Assembly (NCBI GenBank): GCA_965153455.1
Contig: OZ234493.1
Coordinates: 23,922,213-23,986,212 of the forward strand
Direction of reading: 5' to 3'
Source of the DNA: Sphagnum compactum
Lineage: Eukaryota > Bryophyta > Sphagnopsida > Sphagnales
Length of the DNA: 64,000 nucleotides
Below the pieces are notes generated by a model. It saw only the letters and a list, made by a program, of their open reading frames with translations. It was not told where the DNA came from and searched no databases. A program made the translations under genes and the position numbers. This document shows, piece after piece, positions 22,113-33,980 of this stretch (within the stretch, counting starts at the first letter, position 1; each line of letters starts with the position of its first letter).

Positions 22113-23645
22113 ATGGCGGGAGATGTGGTCCTATGGCTCATCTGTTTCCTCGCAGTGGCGTTACTCCTTGGGATCTTGGTATACCAGGTATGCATGCCTT
22201 TGCTTCTGCTTGATTCCTTCTCAAATATCTGGATCATTCGTGTTTTGAGCTTGTTGCCGTGGCTTCTTGTTTCTGGCTCATTCTTTTCTTTCGATTTTTT
22301 CTTTGAAGCTGAAGTGGAATTTCCTTAGAGTTTTTTCCTGGATTCCTGTCGAGGTGATGCTTTTTTTCTTGGTGATTGTTCGGTCCTTTCAATCGATCAG
22401 CTTCAAAACTCAACAATTAATTAATTTGTCAAAATGAGTTTTTTGTTTAAATTTTTTTATTATTCAACAAACATGTGTGGAAGTTGCCAATGCTTTTGAC
22501 TAGCTTGCAGTGTTTTTCTTTCCTTGTCTGCAGCTCATGTGTTTATCGGATCTGGAATTTGACTACATCAATCCCTTTGACACCGCTAAACGCATCAACA
22601 AGGTTATCGAACTAGAGTTTATGATTCATGCAGGAATGACTGTGCTCTTGCTTCTGTGCGGAGTTTGGCTTATCTTCTTGATCAACGTGCCTCTCGTGTA
22701 CCTGCACGCTCGCCTGTAAGTTTCCGCAATAAATACTTGTAGCATGTTTTGCTTCTGATACCTGGATGATAGCTCCTAGACAAATTTGTTTCTGTCATGT
22801 ATCACTCTGGTACAAATGCCAGGAGAGGGATGGTTGACACCATAGGTTTAGGGTTTGCAATTCATGCTGCATTTTGGGGGTTATGACAGATATTTGAGGA
22901 AACAGCATTTGGTGGATGTCACAGAGATTTTCAATCATTTGGAGTATGAGAAGACTTATCGATTGCTGAAGCTTGGCTTCTATCTTGTCCTCTTTTTAGT
23001 TGTCATTTACAGGTGCTCAACTTCTCATAGCTCCCAGTCTTGCTTCAGAATAACCTTTGAGTCTAAGATACCTATTGTAAATCTTGGGGAATTTGGTTCA
23101 AACTTGTATAGTCTGCATGGTTTTGTCTATAAGTTTAGCCCATCCCAAATCCTATCACCTCATTCTCACTGACAGTTGTAGGTCATAGGGTCATATCCAT
23201 CATATGCCAGCCAATGTCTTGAGATATCATGATTGGATTTTTTTGCTTTGTTAAACTCAAACTCTAAACATCTGGTCACTTCTCTTTGTACTTCTCTGTT
23301 GAAAAGATTCTGGCCCTGTGCTTTTTGCTCATGGGTTTTTCTTCTCATCTCCTTCCCCTGTACATCCATTCTCTTCTCTGCTATTTAATTGGCAACCTGT
23401 CTGCCCCCCAGGTGTGCATGGGATCCTGGTTTGATATAGCCTTGACGCTCTTTTTCTTGACAGCAAGTGAGAGGTGTCCACCATCCTTCCTTGTATGTGC
23501 ACACTTCAACAATCAGCCATGTTTCGTAGAATCTAGTTTAGCCATTGTAGCTGACCGTTCTTCTGGAGTTGGCTCTGTTGTGTTGGCGAAGTATTCAGCT
23601 GACATGCGGTTTTTGCTTTACAGGATGCTCATGGTTGTCATCTGA
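22113..23645 (+). CDS. Cornichon family ER cargo receptor
   Basis: Cornichon homologue (Erv14/CNIH family), a small membrane protein that loads membrane cargo into COPII vesicles at the ER. Exons: 22113-22187, 22534-22715, 22890-23012 and 23624-23645. All splice sites are GT-AG and in phase; the product is 133 residues, typical for plants. Residues 1-25 (MAGDVVLWLICFLAVALLLG) form the first membrane segment. LEFDYINPFDTAKRINKV (32-49) is the conserved luminal/cytosolic signature. The second hydrophobic segment spans about 55-83. QHLVDVTEIF (91-100) with FNHLEYEK is the strongest family motif. The last segment (about 113-133) ends in a tiny final exon encoding six residues after the split Arg. 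The ATG at 22,113 fits the family N-terminus. The last intron, about 610 bases, is the longest. Confidence 0.95.
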
Positions 23646-24300
23646 AAAAGCCAACAGTGCTGTTTTCTGGGAAGGTGAGAATCTCTGCCAACTGGTTTTC
23701 AGTTATCAGTAGGGTGGACGTTGAAGTGAGGAGCTGGTCATATTCTGAAATGGCTGAGGATCATGAAACTGGCATCTAAACTACTTTCAGAGATTATCTT
23801 AAGTTCTTATCATTTAATTTGAGGCTGCCATAAGGTTTCAAAAGATCAGTGTTTCAGATCAAAGCTGTCAAGGCTCAAGGCTTACCAGGAGGTGTAGTTC
23901 TTTCCTTTGCTTTTCTAGCTTGGCTGATTGGTCATGGATGCTTTGTTCATAACAATCCTACAAAAGAGTTTTGGCCCACTGGCTTTGCTTGCTAGTAGAG
24001 TATACTTCACCAATGGGCATTTGATCCTCCTGGCAATCACCATTTTTAGGTGGTGTCTTCAGCAAAAGTGGGAATCCTGGTAATTTTTTTTGTGAGGTTG
24101 TCATCTGATATTCTTGTGGATCTTTGTGTAGAGCTGGGGGAGCCATGACGGTGAGGAAGACGAAGAGGTGGCACTTTGAATTGTAATCATATTGGATTAG
24201 ACAAAATCTTCATTTACAAGGTGCACATGTATGGATTTGTGTACAGTCTTTGTGGGTTGTTCTATTTGGCAATTTAATAAACAATGTGATTTATCTCTTG
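23646..24300 (+). other. 3' flank of cornichon with candidate poly(A) signal
   Basis: Base composition stays gene-like for about 600 bases after the stop. An AATAAA hexamer lies at 24,276-24,281, and if used it would imply a long 3' UTR. No further ORF. Confidence 0.35.
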
Positions 24301-24735
24301 TCCAGTGATCCCAGGGTTGCTGTTGGAAATTTGGAACGGCAGCCTGGTTAAGTTACTTGCACCTTACATTAACTAAGATGCCAGAATGAGCTCCTGCTTT
24401 TTAACATGACTTAACTGGTCTGAGAGCATGTTAGAGTTCCATGACACATTGTTCCAGGACAATTGTGACTGCCCGTTATCTTGCAATATGTCACGAAGTT
24501 CAACACTGAAACTCCCTCCTAAATGCATCATTGAAAAAGTAATAGTGTTCGTGTGCAATACTGTTTGCTGAACTGCTTCAAAAATGCCCATGGCAAGTCA
24601 CTGGAACTTTACAATGGAAAGAGATAGTTTGTGTTTCTTTTAAGATTAAGATGCAGTGTCATGAACATGCATGAAATTTTTGAGCTTCAATCACGCTATC
24701 TCTCGATGGATGCCCTGTTTTGCTCTGAAACTCAA
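24301..24735. other. Spacer, no gene seen
   Basis: No coding frame and no repeat was recognised between the cornichon 3' flank and the degenerate repeats upstream of the ankyrin gene. Confidence 0.35.
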
Positions 24736-25060
24736 CATTGTCAGTCTCTCTCTCGCACTGACTTGCATAAGGTCGTTTTTGGTTCATTCTCTGATGATAA
24801 GTCTTGTTCCTGCAGCGTGTCTTGCTGAAGAAATCCTGCAAGGGTCACTTGAGTCTTGTGATTCCTGCAAGTGTTGCAAATCTTCTTCTGGTTCAGTCTC
24901 AGATGACAATTGCTGATGGATCTGCAAGTGTGTCTGACTTGCCGAAGTTGTAGCCTTGGAAGTGGCACTTGAGTCTTGCAAGTCTTCTTCTGGTTCATTC
25001 TCTGATGACAAAATCCTGTTGGAGCTTCAAGTGTATGTCTTGCAAGACTCACTTTAATTT
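24736..25060. repeat. Degenerate tandem repeats upstream of the ankyrin gene
   Basis: The words CTTCTTCTGGTTCA(T/G)TCTC then (T/A)GATGA recur at about 24,777-24,800, 24,888-24,908 and 24,984-25,010, each near TCTTGCAAGT or CCTGCAAG words. Unit spacing is roughly 100 bp. On the minus strand the words translate as SSENEPEEDLQ-like runs in a 159-codon open frame (25,220-24,741), which I regard as a by-product of the repeats. Confidence 0.6.
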
Positions 25061-25414
25061 GGCAAATTCTTGCAAATCCTGCAACTGTTCTTAGTTGGCA
25101 AGATATGGAAGTCTTGGAAAGGGAAGCTGCTAGTCTCGACCCAGGGAAAAGTTTGTTGTGAAAGTAGTGTAAAAGCAAACAGCTGCAAACGACAAACAAA
25201 CAAAGGAAGTCAAAGCTCAAAACCCTTGTCCACTAAGTTTTGTTAAAGCGAGCTATGGAGCAAAATCCTTTTGTCTAAGAGCATACACCGTCTGCAAAGA
25301 ACCCTGTTGCTTGAACCAAACACCAGCTGTAGGTGCAAGCGGAGTGCATACGCCATCCATCTACGAAGAAGCAGAAGAAGCAGCAAGTGTGAGGAGAGTG
25401 TCTGTGCAGCGAGG

Positions 25415-27485
25415 ATGATCTCATTGTGCAGTAGTAGTAGTAGAGTGGCGATGGTGATGGTACCGGTGAGGTACGTTGACGACCAACCGCATGCCTCATC
25501 ATTCTCCCCTCCTTGTATCTCAAGCAACGGCAAAGGTGCCATGATCTCAATTGCATGTTTCTCAACTGCATCTTCATCATCGGCATCATCAAGATCGGCA
25601 TCATTGTCGTCGTCGTCGTCTCTTCGTCTCAGTTCGCGTAGTTCTATCGTCTCAAGCAAGACGGCTCAAGCGGGATTTAGAACCAAGAATGCGTTTTTGT
25701 TGGCAAATCAGGTGCAAATCCATTGGAACTGCTGCTGGGAGAATTTTCACTGGGTGAGATTAGGAGTAGGAGGAGGAGCTTCCGTTAGGGTTAGTACTAT
25801 TAGGTCGTCATCAGCAGCAGCAGCATCTGCTGATGGCTCTTCTGCTGACAAGAATGAGCTTCTCAAGGATGCAGCCAAGGGAGGGGATGTTCAGCTGGTG
25901 AAGCGCCTTGTGGCACTGGAGGAGGTCAAGATCGATTTGCCAAGTGAGCAAAGAGCTGGTTGGACGGCCTTGCATCTGGCATCCTTTTATGAACAGCCTG
26001 AGGTATGGACAACGGACTAAAGACTGTCAGTGCATCAAGAGCATCAACAGCTGATAGCACCATGCACAGGCTTATCTTAGGCCATCTTTGCAATTCCACC
26101 TTCAAGGCTGGCCAGTAGATGTGCATTTTGCAATATTCATGCCTCAAAAATCATATAAACACGAATAAGGTTATGCTATGCTGGGGTTCCTTGGATCAAA
26201 CATCCAAAACAGTAGAATGTAGGGACATCTGATGTGCATTTTGCAATATCCATGCTTGAAAGTCATAAACACAAATGAGGTTATAGCTATGCTGGGGTTC
26301 CTTTGATCAAACAAGCATCCAAAGCAGCGGAATGTAGGGGTTTCTGATGTGCATTTTGTAATCTCTATGCTTGAAAGTCATAAACATGAACAAGGTTATA
26401 GCTATGCTGGGGTTCCCTTTGATCAAACAAGCATTCAAAACAGCAGAACGTAGGGACTTCTGAGTGTTAGAGGAAGAAGAATTTCAGAATTTCATGTCAT
26501 GTTCATGAAGAGATCTCCACCTCAGTAACCCTCAGGATTATGAAGGACTTGCTTCTCCTTGCATCCAGAGATGATGTCATAATTCTTCTTCTTGAGTATG
26601 AGCAAACTCATTTGTTCTGCTGTGTGTTTGTTTTTGAGTTGAATAGGTTGTTGAGACACTTTTAAAAGCAGGTGCTCAAACAGAAACACGCAACAAGAGT
26701 GGCAACACTGCACTTCAGGTACATTCATTGGTGACCATCACCACCGCTCTCTCTAAAAATGGCCATCATGAGAGTGAAAGTCAATCAATTCAAGAGAGCA
26801 AAAAGCTTCCAATTCTGAGAAGGTTGTTTTATTGAAGTGCTTAAAAGCTTTAAAAGGGGATAAGATGTTGTGTTGGCTCAGAGAGTTGTGACTGGTTTTG
26901 GTTGTTCCTTGGTATTTGAGGAACCTATTCGGTTATCCTTTGTTTTGGAACTGGACTGGAACCATTCATCTTGACTGAGTTGCAATGGAGCACATAATGT
27001 TTTGCATTCTATGTGTGAAGCTGGCATCACTGAAGGGAAATATCAACATTGCACGGATGCTTTTGGAGTCTGGAGCAGACATACATGCTGAGAGTAATGA
27101 TAAAGGGACTGCTCTTGACTATGCTGCTGGTACGTTTGACATCAGACTTGATGTTGGATTTGTGGTTTTTGGATCTGGCTAGTTGTATGCAATACAGTCA
27201 GTCCAACTGCAGTGGGGTGTCACTAGGTCAATCTAACTAGAGGAACTAAGGATTTTGCATCTGTAACAGAAAGATTTGGGCTTTGCTTGTTTAGAAAGTG
27301 TCACCCTCATGTGACAATGACGCAAGTAAACCTAAGGTCTTTTCTTTCATGCTATTCATGTGCATTTGCTAAGCCCATATTCCATGGATAAAGTGATTGA
27401 TGTTATTGGGTGATTGGCAGAGTGGGGAAGCGAAGAGATGGTGGATTTTCTGAGCTTGTGGGCTGCTAAAGCAGTCCCCAGATAA
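25415..27485 (+). CDS. Ankyrin-repeat protein with Ser-rich N-terminal extension
   Basis: Four exons: 25415-26002, 26647-26718, 27021-27129 and 27421-27485. All are GT-AG and phase-matched, giving 277 residues from the ATG at 25,415. The N-terminal ~145 residues are Ser/Ala/Arg-rich and poor in acidic residues, fitting a plastid transit peptide (inference). Residues 146-277 hold about four ankyrin units: NELLKDAAKGGDVQLVKRL; GWTALHLASFYEQPEVVETL; GNTALQLASLKGNINIARML with LESGADIHAE; and GTALDYAAEWGSEEMVDFL. The repeats run across exon junctions, which supports the model. Ankyrin repeats bind proteins; the partner is unknown. The frame is open upstream of 25,415 without another ATG. An extra intron within the long Ser-rich exon cannot be excluded. 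Intron 1 carries a three-copy tandem repeat. Confidence 0.85.
26117..26462 (+). repeat. Three-copy ~115 bp tandem repeat in ankyrin intron 1
   Basis: Units start with GATGTGCATTTTG(c/t)AAT at about 26,117, 26,231 and 26,346. Each continues with ATGCTTGAAAGTCATAAACA, GGTTATAGCTATGCTGGGGT then TCC, GATCAAACAAGCATCCAAA and AGAATGTAGGGAC. Copies 2 and 3 are more alike than either is to copy 1. The array lies wholly within intron 1. Confidence 0.9.
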
Positions 27486-28490
27486 TCCAGCCCTCCCAAC
27501 CAGTCTTACACAAACATTGAAAGTTCAATTTGATGAAAACTTTTGGTTTCAAGTGCATTAAGTGGGCTAGAATAGTTCAAACAAACTTGTTTTAGTGGCT
27601 ACAACCTTTTTTGTTTGACATTGGATCCTGTCAACCTGTTGACACTCAGTTTTTTGTGCAGAAAAGTACAAAGAAAAAATAATCTGGTTGAATTAGCATT
27701 TTGCAAACATTTGAAAGCACATGGGGACAAGAGGAATCTTCTCTGGACTTTGCCAGTTGCAGTCTAACATAGGATGTGGAATCCAATATGCACTTATGGT
27801 GAGCAATGTTGTCTTTATCTTCCAGCTTCTTGCAAATCATCAAATCCAAGGAAGTTTATATGTTCAGCAATTGGGTTGGGTTCAGGCTCCCCTTCATTAG
27901 CAAGATCATCTTATAGTTGGGTTTGTCTATCTTCTGCTTCCTCTTCTTTTTTTTCCCGAAATATGATTGCAAGCATGTAAGCATGGGCTAGTGATAATTG
28001 GACCCACAAAAACCATTATCTTAGTTTCAGGCTAGCCACAGTTCCCAGCAGCTAAGCTAATTGGCTGGATACTTTGTGCTGTCTACCATGAAAACAGTGG
28101 CCTGGGTTCATTATTTGATCTGACGAGCATGGTGAGGAACTGATGATTCTCCAGTTTTTGGCAGCTTTTTCTCTAGGGACAGGATTGTACTGAAATCATC
28201 AAATTTAAGAGCTTTTTCAGCCTATCTGCAGCAGCCATGTTGCAAATGTTTCACAGCTCTTGTACAGTGGACATGCTGGTACAGTACTCAGGGGGATAGA
28301 GCGAATCAGCAACTGATAGCTGCCACAGATGTGGCTGCTGTCATCAAAGAGTAAAGAACAACCTTTGTAGCTCAGCTTCCATCATGAGGTACTGAGTACT
28401 GAGTCCACAGTGCACACATGAAATGGAAGGATATATGGCTCTAGACTGGTAGTTTTGCTTCTCTTTCCTAGGGGGCCTTTGTCCATACTT
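27486..28490. other. 3' flank of the ankyrin gene
   Basis: Gene-like base composition without a coding frame. It probably contains the ankyrin 3' UTR. No second gene was recognised. Confidence 0.35.
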
Positions 28491-28491
28491 G

Positions 28492-28680
28492 TGTTGTTGT
28501 TGTTGTTGTTTTGTTTTTTGGGGAGCACAACTGACCTAACCTGACAAGCCCTTGCCACCTCCAAGTCAAGCTCACTGGAGAGGGCCAGCAAGAGTTTCAC
28601 CTGCTCACCACTGGGTTTGAGAACCCAGGACCTTTTGTGATCTCAGGGTCTCAGAAGGGGCTATACCAACGAGCCAACAC
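28492..28680 (-). mobile_element. Candidate tRNA-derived SINE
   Basis: On the minus strand, TGGCTCGTTGG (28,676-28,666) matches a Pol III A box (TGGCNNAGTGG, one mismatch). GGTTCTCAAACC (28,625-28,614) matches the B box core GGTTC at a tRNA-like distance of about 40 bases. About 90 bases of unrelated body follow, and the element ends in CCCCAAAAAACAAAACAAC with a (CAA)n tail at 28,518-28,492. Internal promoter, short body and A-rich tail together define SINEs. No clear target-site duplication is visible, so the exact ends are uncertain. Confidence 0.55.
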
Positions 28681-28684
28681 CCTT

Positions 28685-30745
28685 GAGGATAGTTACAAAT
28701 CAATGTTTGTAGAAGTAGAAAAATGAGAAGTGATATTAGAATCCAAATTAAGGAGAAGTCACCCAAATTTTCTCTATTTGTTGAAGTGCTCAGAGATAGG
28801 GTAACCTGCCCTATGACCGAACACCAGCTATGACCGAACACTTTATTAATATCTTCCTGATCTCTTCTGGGACGTTTTACTACTCTCATTAGTAATAATT
28901 TCCATTTGCCACTTGATTTTGCCAGTTTTTAAATCCACATTTAAGAACATAGGTAATTATGGCTATTACCAAGTGGCTTGAGGTCAAAATCCCCATACAT
29001 TGTTCCTTTGCTTTGGGAGCTCAAACAATATTTGTAGCCCTCCACCTAGCCCTTCCAATGTTGCAAAAAAAACCCTAAAATTTTCAATAGTTGTGAGAGG
29101 CATCGCCATCTCCCTTGTGGTGGTGTAATTAGGTCGTTAAGCTTATTTAGGCATATGGGTCAATTATTAGTGGGAAATGGGTTATGGTTACTTGTATTTG
29201 GGGGTAAAACCCCAAGTGCAAGTTTTAAAGTTTCATTCTTTGTTTTCGAGATTTCAAACCATTGTGTGAAGTAAATGTGTGTGTGTGTTTTTTTTATTGA
29301 GCTTTGCAAGTTTCTTTATGTTTTTGTGCTTTGGTTCTTCTAAGTTGCAAGTGAGTTATTTTTGAAAACCAAGAACTATGTGTGTGTGGGGGTTCAATAT
29401 ACAGATTGTTATTATGCGTATATGATTGTAGATGATGGATGTAGGCACTTTGATATGGTAGCACATGACACCCCACTGGTTGTTTGTGTCTCAAATCAAC
29501 CAATTGTTCCATGTTAATCTCTAATACATCAAAGTTGGCCCATATTTTCCAATAAGACTTTCTTTGTTCAAGTTGAGTTCTCACATGAGCACTCACTAAT
29601 TTAATTGTTTTTGAAAGCTTTTGGTGATTATTTAGATTTATTTAAATCTCCCTATTAAATTTCCAATGGTTAAATCACTTTGTTTTGATATTATAATCCT
29701 TATAATAGTTAGATTTATAGATTGATTTCTTTTACAATTCAAATGAAACCTATATTCGCTTCATGACCTTACAATAGTTAGAATTTTTTTAATTTGTTTT
29801 ATAGTTTAGAGCAAGCCATAACAACTTGTATCAACATCTAAATTGATATTTAAAAAGTAATAATTCTAGAATCTTCAATAAAAAAAATTCCAAATTGCAA
29901 GTAAAAAACATACAATATTATTATGCTAAATTATTGATATCTTTACAAATTTTACATAGATCTCAAATCTCTTTCCTTTCTAAACTTGATTCATTGAATT
30001 ATATTCATGAATTCAATGAGTTCAAACCATGGATGGTTGCCAAATGGCAATGAATGATTTGCTAAAACTCAAGAAATTATAGTAAAATATAAAAAAAGAA
30101 TAAAAAGCTAATCAAATTTAGAAAAAAATTACAAAAAACAATGATACAAGAGACTGTAAAAGAGATGATAATTTTCTTCAATCCAATTTCCTTGTAGAAG
30201 TTCATGTTCTACTAGTAATTACAACTAATATTTAATAACTAGTCAATAACTAGCCAATAACCAGTCAATAGTTAATTCAAATAATACTTAATTATCTAAT
30301 AAACAAATACATTGTTTTGGTTAACGAGGCCCAATGATGCTTGTGTTGGATGCGTTGGAGGCTTGCAACCTTAATTAAACCTTCTGTTATTACAAACATG
30401 CTTGTTGAATGTACATTGAAAATAGAACAAAATATGAAATAATAAACTTGTGATTTGCTTCAAAATATGTTCGTTACTATCCCTATTTCTTGGATAGTTT
30501 TTGTCTAGTGAATAGGAAAACTAGATGTCATGTCAATTGAAATAACATCTACATTTAAAAATTACAACTCTCAATCCAAACAACACTTGAAAGCATATCC
30601 TCTTTAAAAGAAAAAAACAGTAAACTTGATAACCACTCTATTGGGCAAAGCAATAATGATCCTTATTAATTTGTTTTGACATTTTTCAAAATTTCTTTAG
30701 ACCCTTTCTTGAAGGTCTTACCACATTTGTAAAATATACAAAGTG
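28685..30745. other. Intergenic stretch, no gene seen
   Basis: A small local duplication of CTATGACCGAACAC lies at about 28,812-28,842. The rest is AT-rich with no recognisable gene or element; CTAGTCAATAAC-type words recur near 30,230-30,275. Confidence 0.45.
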
Positions 30746-30749
30746 GTAA

Positions 30750-30955
30750 GGTTTAGGGTTACCAAGGTGGAACCTTGATAACTCAGGTGTGGTTAGTCCA
30801 CACCTAAGGGGTTTTCAACTGGAAGGCACACTGGGGGGTGTTGGGTCACATAAATCCCATGGTGCACTGGTGGGTGCTGCTGGTTCATTCTGGCCCACCA
30901 AGGGGGTAGGTATTATAGGATACCCATGGTCCCACATAGCAACCTGGCTGTGCTG
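30750..30955 (+). repeat. Dispersed repeat pair, copy 1
   Basis: Contains GGGTTACCAAGGTGGAACC, CATGGTGCACTGGTGGGTGC, CTGGTTCATTCTGGCCC and CACATAGCAACC. The same blocks occur in the same order on the minus strand at 49,785-49,625. Composition is GC-richer than the surroundings. Probably a transposon fragment; the class is not determined. Confidence 0.65.
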
Positions 30956-33118
30956 TCTGGAGTTTGAAAAAACCCTAAAAATAGACAAGGTTAAATAGCC
31001 TAGGAGAGTTTAGGGTATGGACCCACTAAGTGGAAAATTGGGGCCACTGTAACTCATTAGTTGACATCCAAGTTTGGATGAACTCTGTCAGCTCCATCAA
31101 AACAATTGTGTCCTCATGCTAGTTCTGAAGGAATTTCCAGACTAGCTAGTCTTTGATCTGGGCATTCATAAAATAAACTCAAATCTTTTTATATGTGGGT
31201 TCCATTTCAAAGTCCACAAAATATTTTTTGTATAGTTGTTCACATTTGATGTTCATAATGGACTTTCTGGATGAAGGTTCTTCTTAACAGGTGGGTATTT
31301 GATCTGTGGCCAAAAGAGTATTCTCACACCCACACTACTTGACCCTTGGCCATGGATTCACTTAGGCATGTGATCTAGGGGTTTTAAAGAAGTTGTTATG
31401 GCCCGTGGTCAAGTAGGGTAGAATCCCCATCACCAAGCATATACCTATTATCAAATATTTTTCAATATTTTTGTCATTCCTTAAAGAGTGATTTTGTGTC
31501 ATTGGATGTGTAAGCTAGAGGGTTACAAATGTTTTTGGAGTGTTAGAAGTAAAGGAGCAACCCATAAAACATAGGGAGAGGATGAGTGATAGTTTGTTTC
31601 AATTTTTTTGTTTCAAATAGCTCTAGACCCCTCTTTAGTTTTAGCTCCATGTCTTCTTTATTTTTAGTTCATTTTGAGCAATTTAAATGATGATGGGTGT
31701 GCCAACTAATGTTTAACGAAACTTCTTTGTAGTCCAAAAGCAAAGATGCAACGATCAAAAAATTTAAGCTCAAAATCTTAATTTGTTTTGATTCACCCGT
31801 CATTGAACAATAAACCCCCTTACATTGAGCACCCCATATCTTTTTCATACCTTAATCAAATTGAGCAATTTTTGTAGCATCGGAAGCGTTAGGTGGAGGG
31901 TTACAAATGTTCTTGAGCTTTAGTGTTAAAGGAACAATGTGTGAGGATTCAACCTACTTTGATGTTTTAACTGGTCGTTCATTGGCCTATCTATCTTAGT
32001 GGTCGAATTTTCAATGGTACCAGACTTTTGATCATGAGAGCATTGCAGACCATCATGGATTGGTGGTGGTGACCAATGGTAATGGTATTGTAGTTTAATC
32101 TTTGGGTGTGTGAGGGAATATTTTTGAATTGTGCATTCCCTTGCACCATTATCCTCTACCCCCACATTTTAAAATATCATTTCAATTCTCATGGTTCTGT
32201 ATTTTGATTTATATGTTTTTTCCCTTTCTTCTTAAGAGACTACAGATTAGACCAAAATCTTGAGCTTTCATTTGAATCTTTCAAGTAAGCATTTTGATGC
32301 ACACACCACTTGTTTATAATTAACCCTTTCAAGATGGTGTTTGAACACCTTTGAAATTGTTTTAACTTGGAAAACTTTGTAAGTGCATTCCTTTAGTTGC
32401 TTCAATTGTGTTTTCATGTTGCACATGATAAAATCCCTTGTCACATTACACATATCCTTGCAATGGCGCATCATTTAGCCATGACAAGCTTTCAAGTGGT
32501 GTCTATCATGTTGCCATAGTCAAGATGTTGTGTTGACTTGCCAATTGTGCCTTATGCTTCCAATTTTGGGACACCTTTGTAACATATTTCTCCTTGCACC
32601 AATTCAAAGTATTCACCAAAGGCAAGTGGGAACTTATGGTGCATGGCATCTAGTTCATTTTAGACCTTCACATAGATTAAGTTGTCCTCCAATTCAACAT
32701 GGTGAATGCTTTCAACTTAGTGTCAAGATTCAAAAGGAATCATGTTTGAAGAAGTGCAAGTGGGGACATTGTTAAATTCATTCCTTTCGTTTGCACATTT
32801 TATGTATTTGAATTTCCTTTATTTTACAACCATTGAAATTACAAAGTTGATGTCATTATGCTATGATCCCATCAACCATGGGAATTTGTCAAGGTAGCCC
32901 CTTGTGAATTGTATTGTTTGTTTTAACATCTTTAAGGTTTCACAATATATAGCCAATCAATTTCCTTCATGTTTGTTCCCAACCATTGTAGATGAAACCT
33001 GTATATCACAGGTCGTATTATAATAATTCCATCTGCATATGAATATTTATAAACCTAGCTTCGTGTGATAGGCCTTTTTGTTCAACCCTAGAAATGTGTT
33101 GCTTGGTCCCCCTTTAGC
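30956..33118. other. Intergenic stretch, no gene seen
   Basis: Short frames only. The segment about 32,460-33,118, directly before the LINE remnant, may belong to the same element but shows no motif I can defend. Confidence 0.4.
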
Positions 33119-33980
33119 TTGTCATTTAATTTTGCCACCTTAACAATATTAATTTATAGCCCATCATATGATATTAGAGTCTTGGGAAATTTGACAAGTT
33201 CACCATCATTCACATCATCCTTTGTCATAGATGCCTTGTTGGAAGATGCCCAACACACCAACTTGCTCCCTAGGTTGTGGATGTCTGGTCTTTGGAATCT
33301 TAACCCATTATTTTGTGCAATGGCCTTTGCACGTACTTTGTTTCTTACCCCTTTTTTCCACCTTCATAGACCCCTTGCCTCATTTGATTCTTCTTTCTTT
33401 CAAATGTTTAGGTGTCTTTTAGGTTTAAAGTCTTTTGATGACCTAAATGAACCTTTAACCCATAAGCAAGCCTCCCTTATATTAATTTATAAAAGAATTG
33501 GACTAGTCATTTCTATAGTACCATAGCCTTAGAAGTCTATTTAGGTAATCAAGTCCTTGTGGCATATATTGTAATTACCAATTTTGGATAGACCAATGTC
33601 CATCCTTCCCAGAAACTTTAGTTTGAGTTAACATTGGTGCCTTTCCATTTCATCAACACTAAATAAAATAGTCTATGACCTATTATCGGCCTTAACACGT
33701 GTGTGTTTTTTTCCTTATGAACAATTCATTGGACAACAAGTGGTTCGATTTTAGGATTCCATATTGGAGCATTTGCAACATCATACCTTCTTTAACATGC
33801 TCTTTGCCCAGTTGCCCGATATTCATTAGAATCACATTTTATTTTGTTTTAGTCATGGGTCTGGTGCTTAATGTACAATTAGACCAATCTTTTCAAGAAT
33901 TTGACTATATTTTCCATGGCACTTTGAACATGACTAGGGTTTTTACACCTTCTTTAATTGTAGGCATTCCCTAATGTGTG
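33119..33980 (+). pseudogene. LINE-like reverse transcriptase remnant, copy 4
   Basis: The frame at 33,119-33,526 reads YDIRVLGNLTSSPSFTSSFV, then IDALLEDAQHTNLLPRL, LASFDSSFFQMFRCLLGL and FDDLNEPLTHKQASL. It matches block by block the segment KDGIKVLGVLFGSLAFTSSF...DVQHAKTFLRL of copy 1. Weaker similarity continues out of frame beyond a stop at about 33,525. No intact domain remains. Confidence 0.55.

Noticed and set aside
21811-22248. 145-codon plus-strand frame overlapping the cornichon start
   Set aside because: It is produced by the GA microsatellite and runs through cornichon exon 1 in another frame; the cornichon frame is the conserved one.
24741-25220. 159-codon minus-strand frame as a protein-coding gene
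   Set aside because: It is built from degenerate tandem repeats and has no independent support; noted only as a repeat by-product.
25243-25659. Asp-rich minus-strand frame of 138 codons
   Set aside because: It is antisense to the Ser-rich N-terminus of the ankyrin gene; Asp runs are the shadow of Ser/Arg codons.
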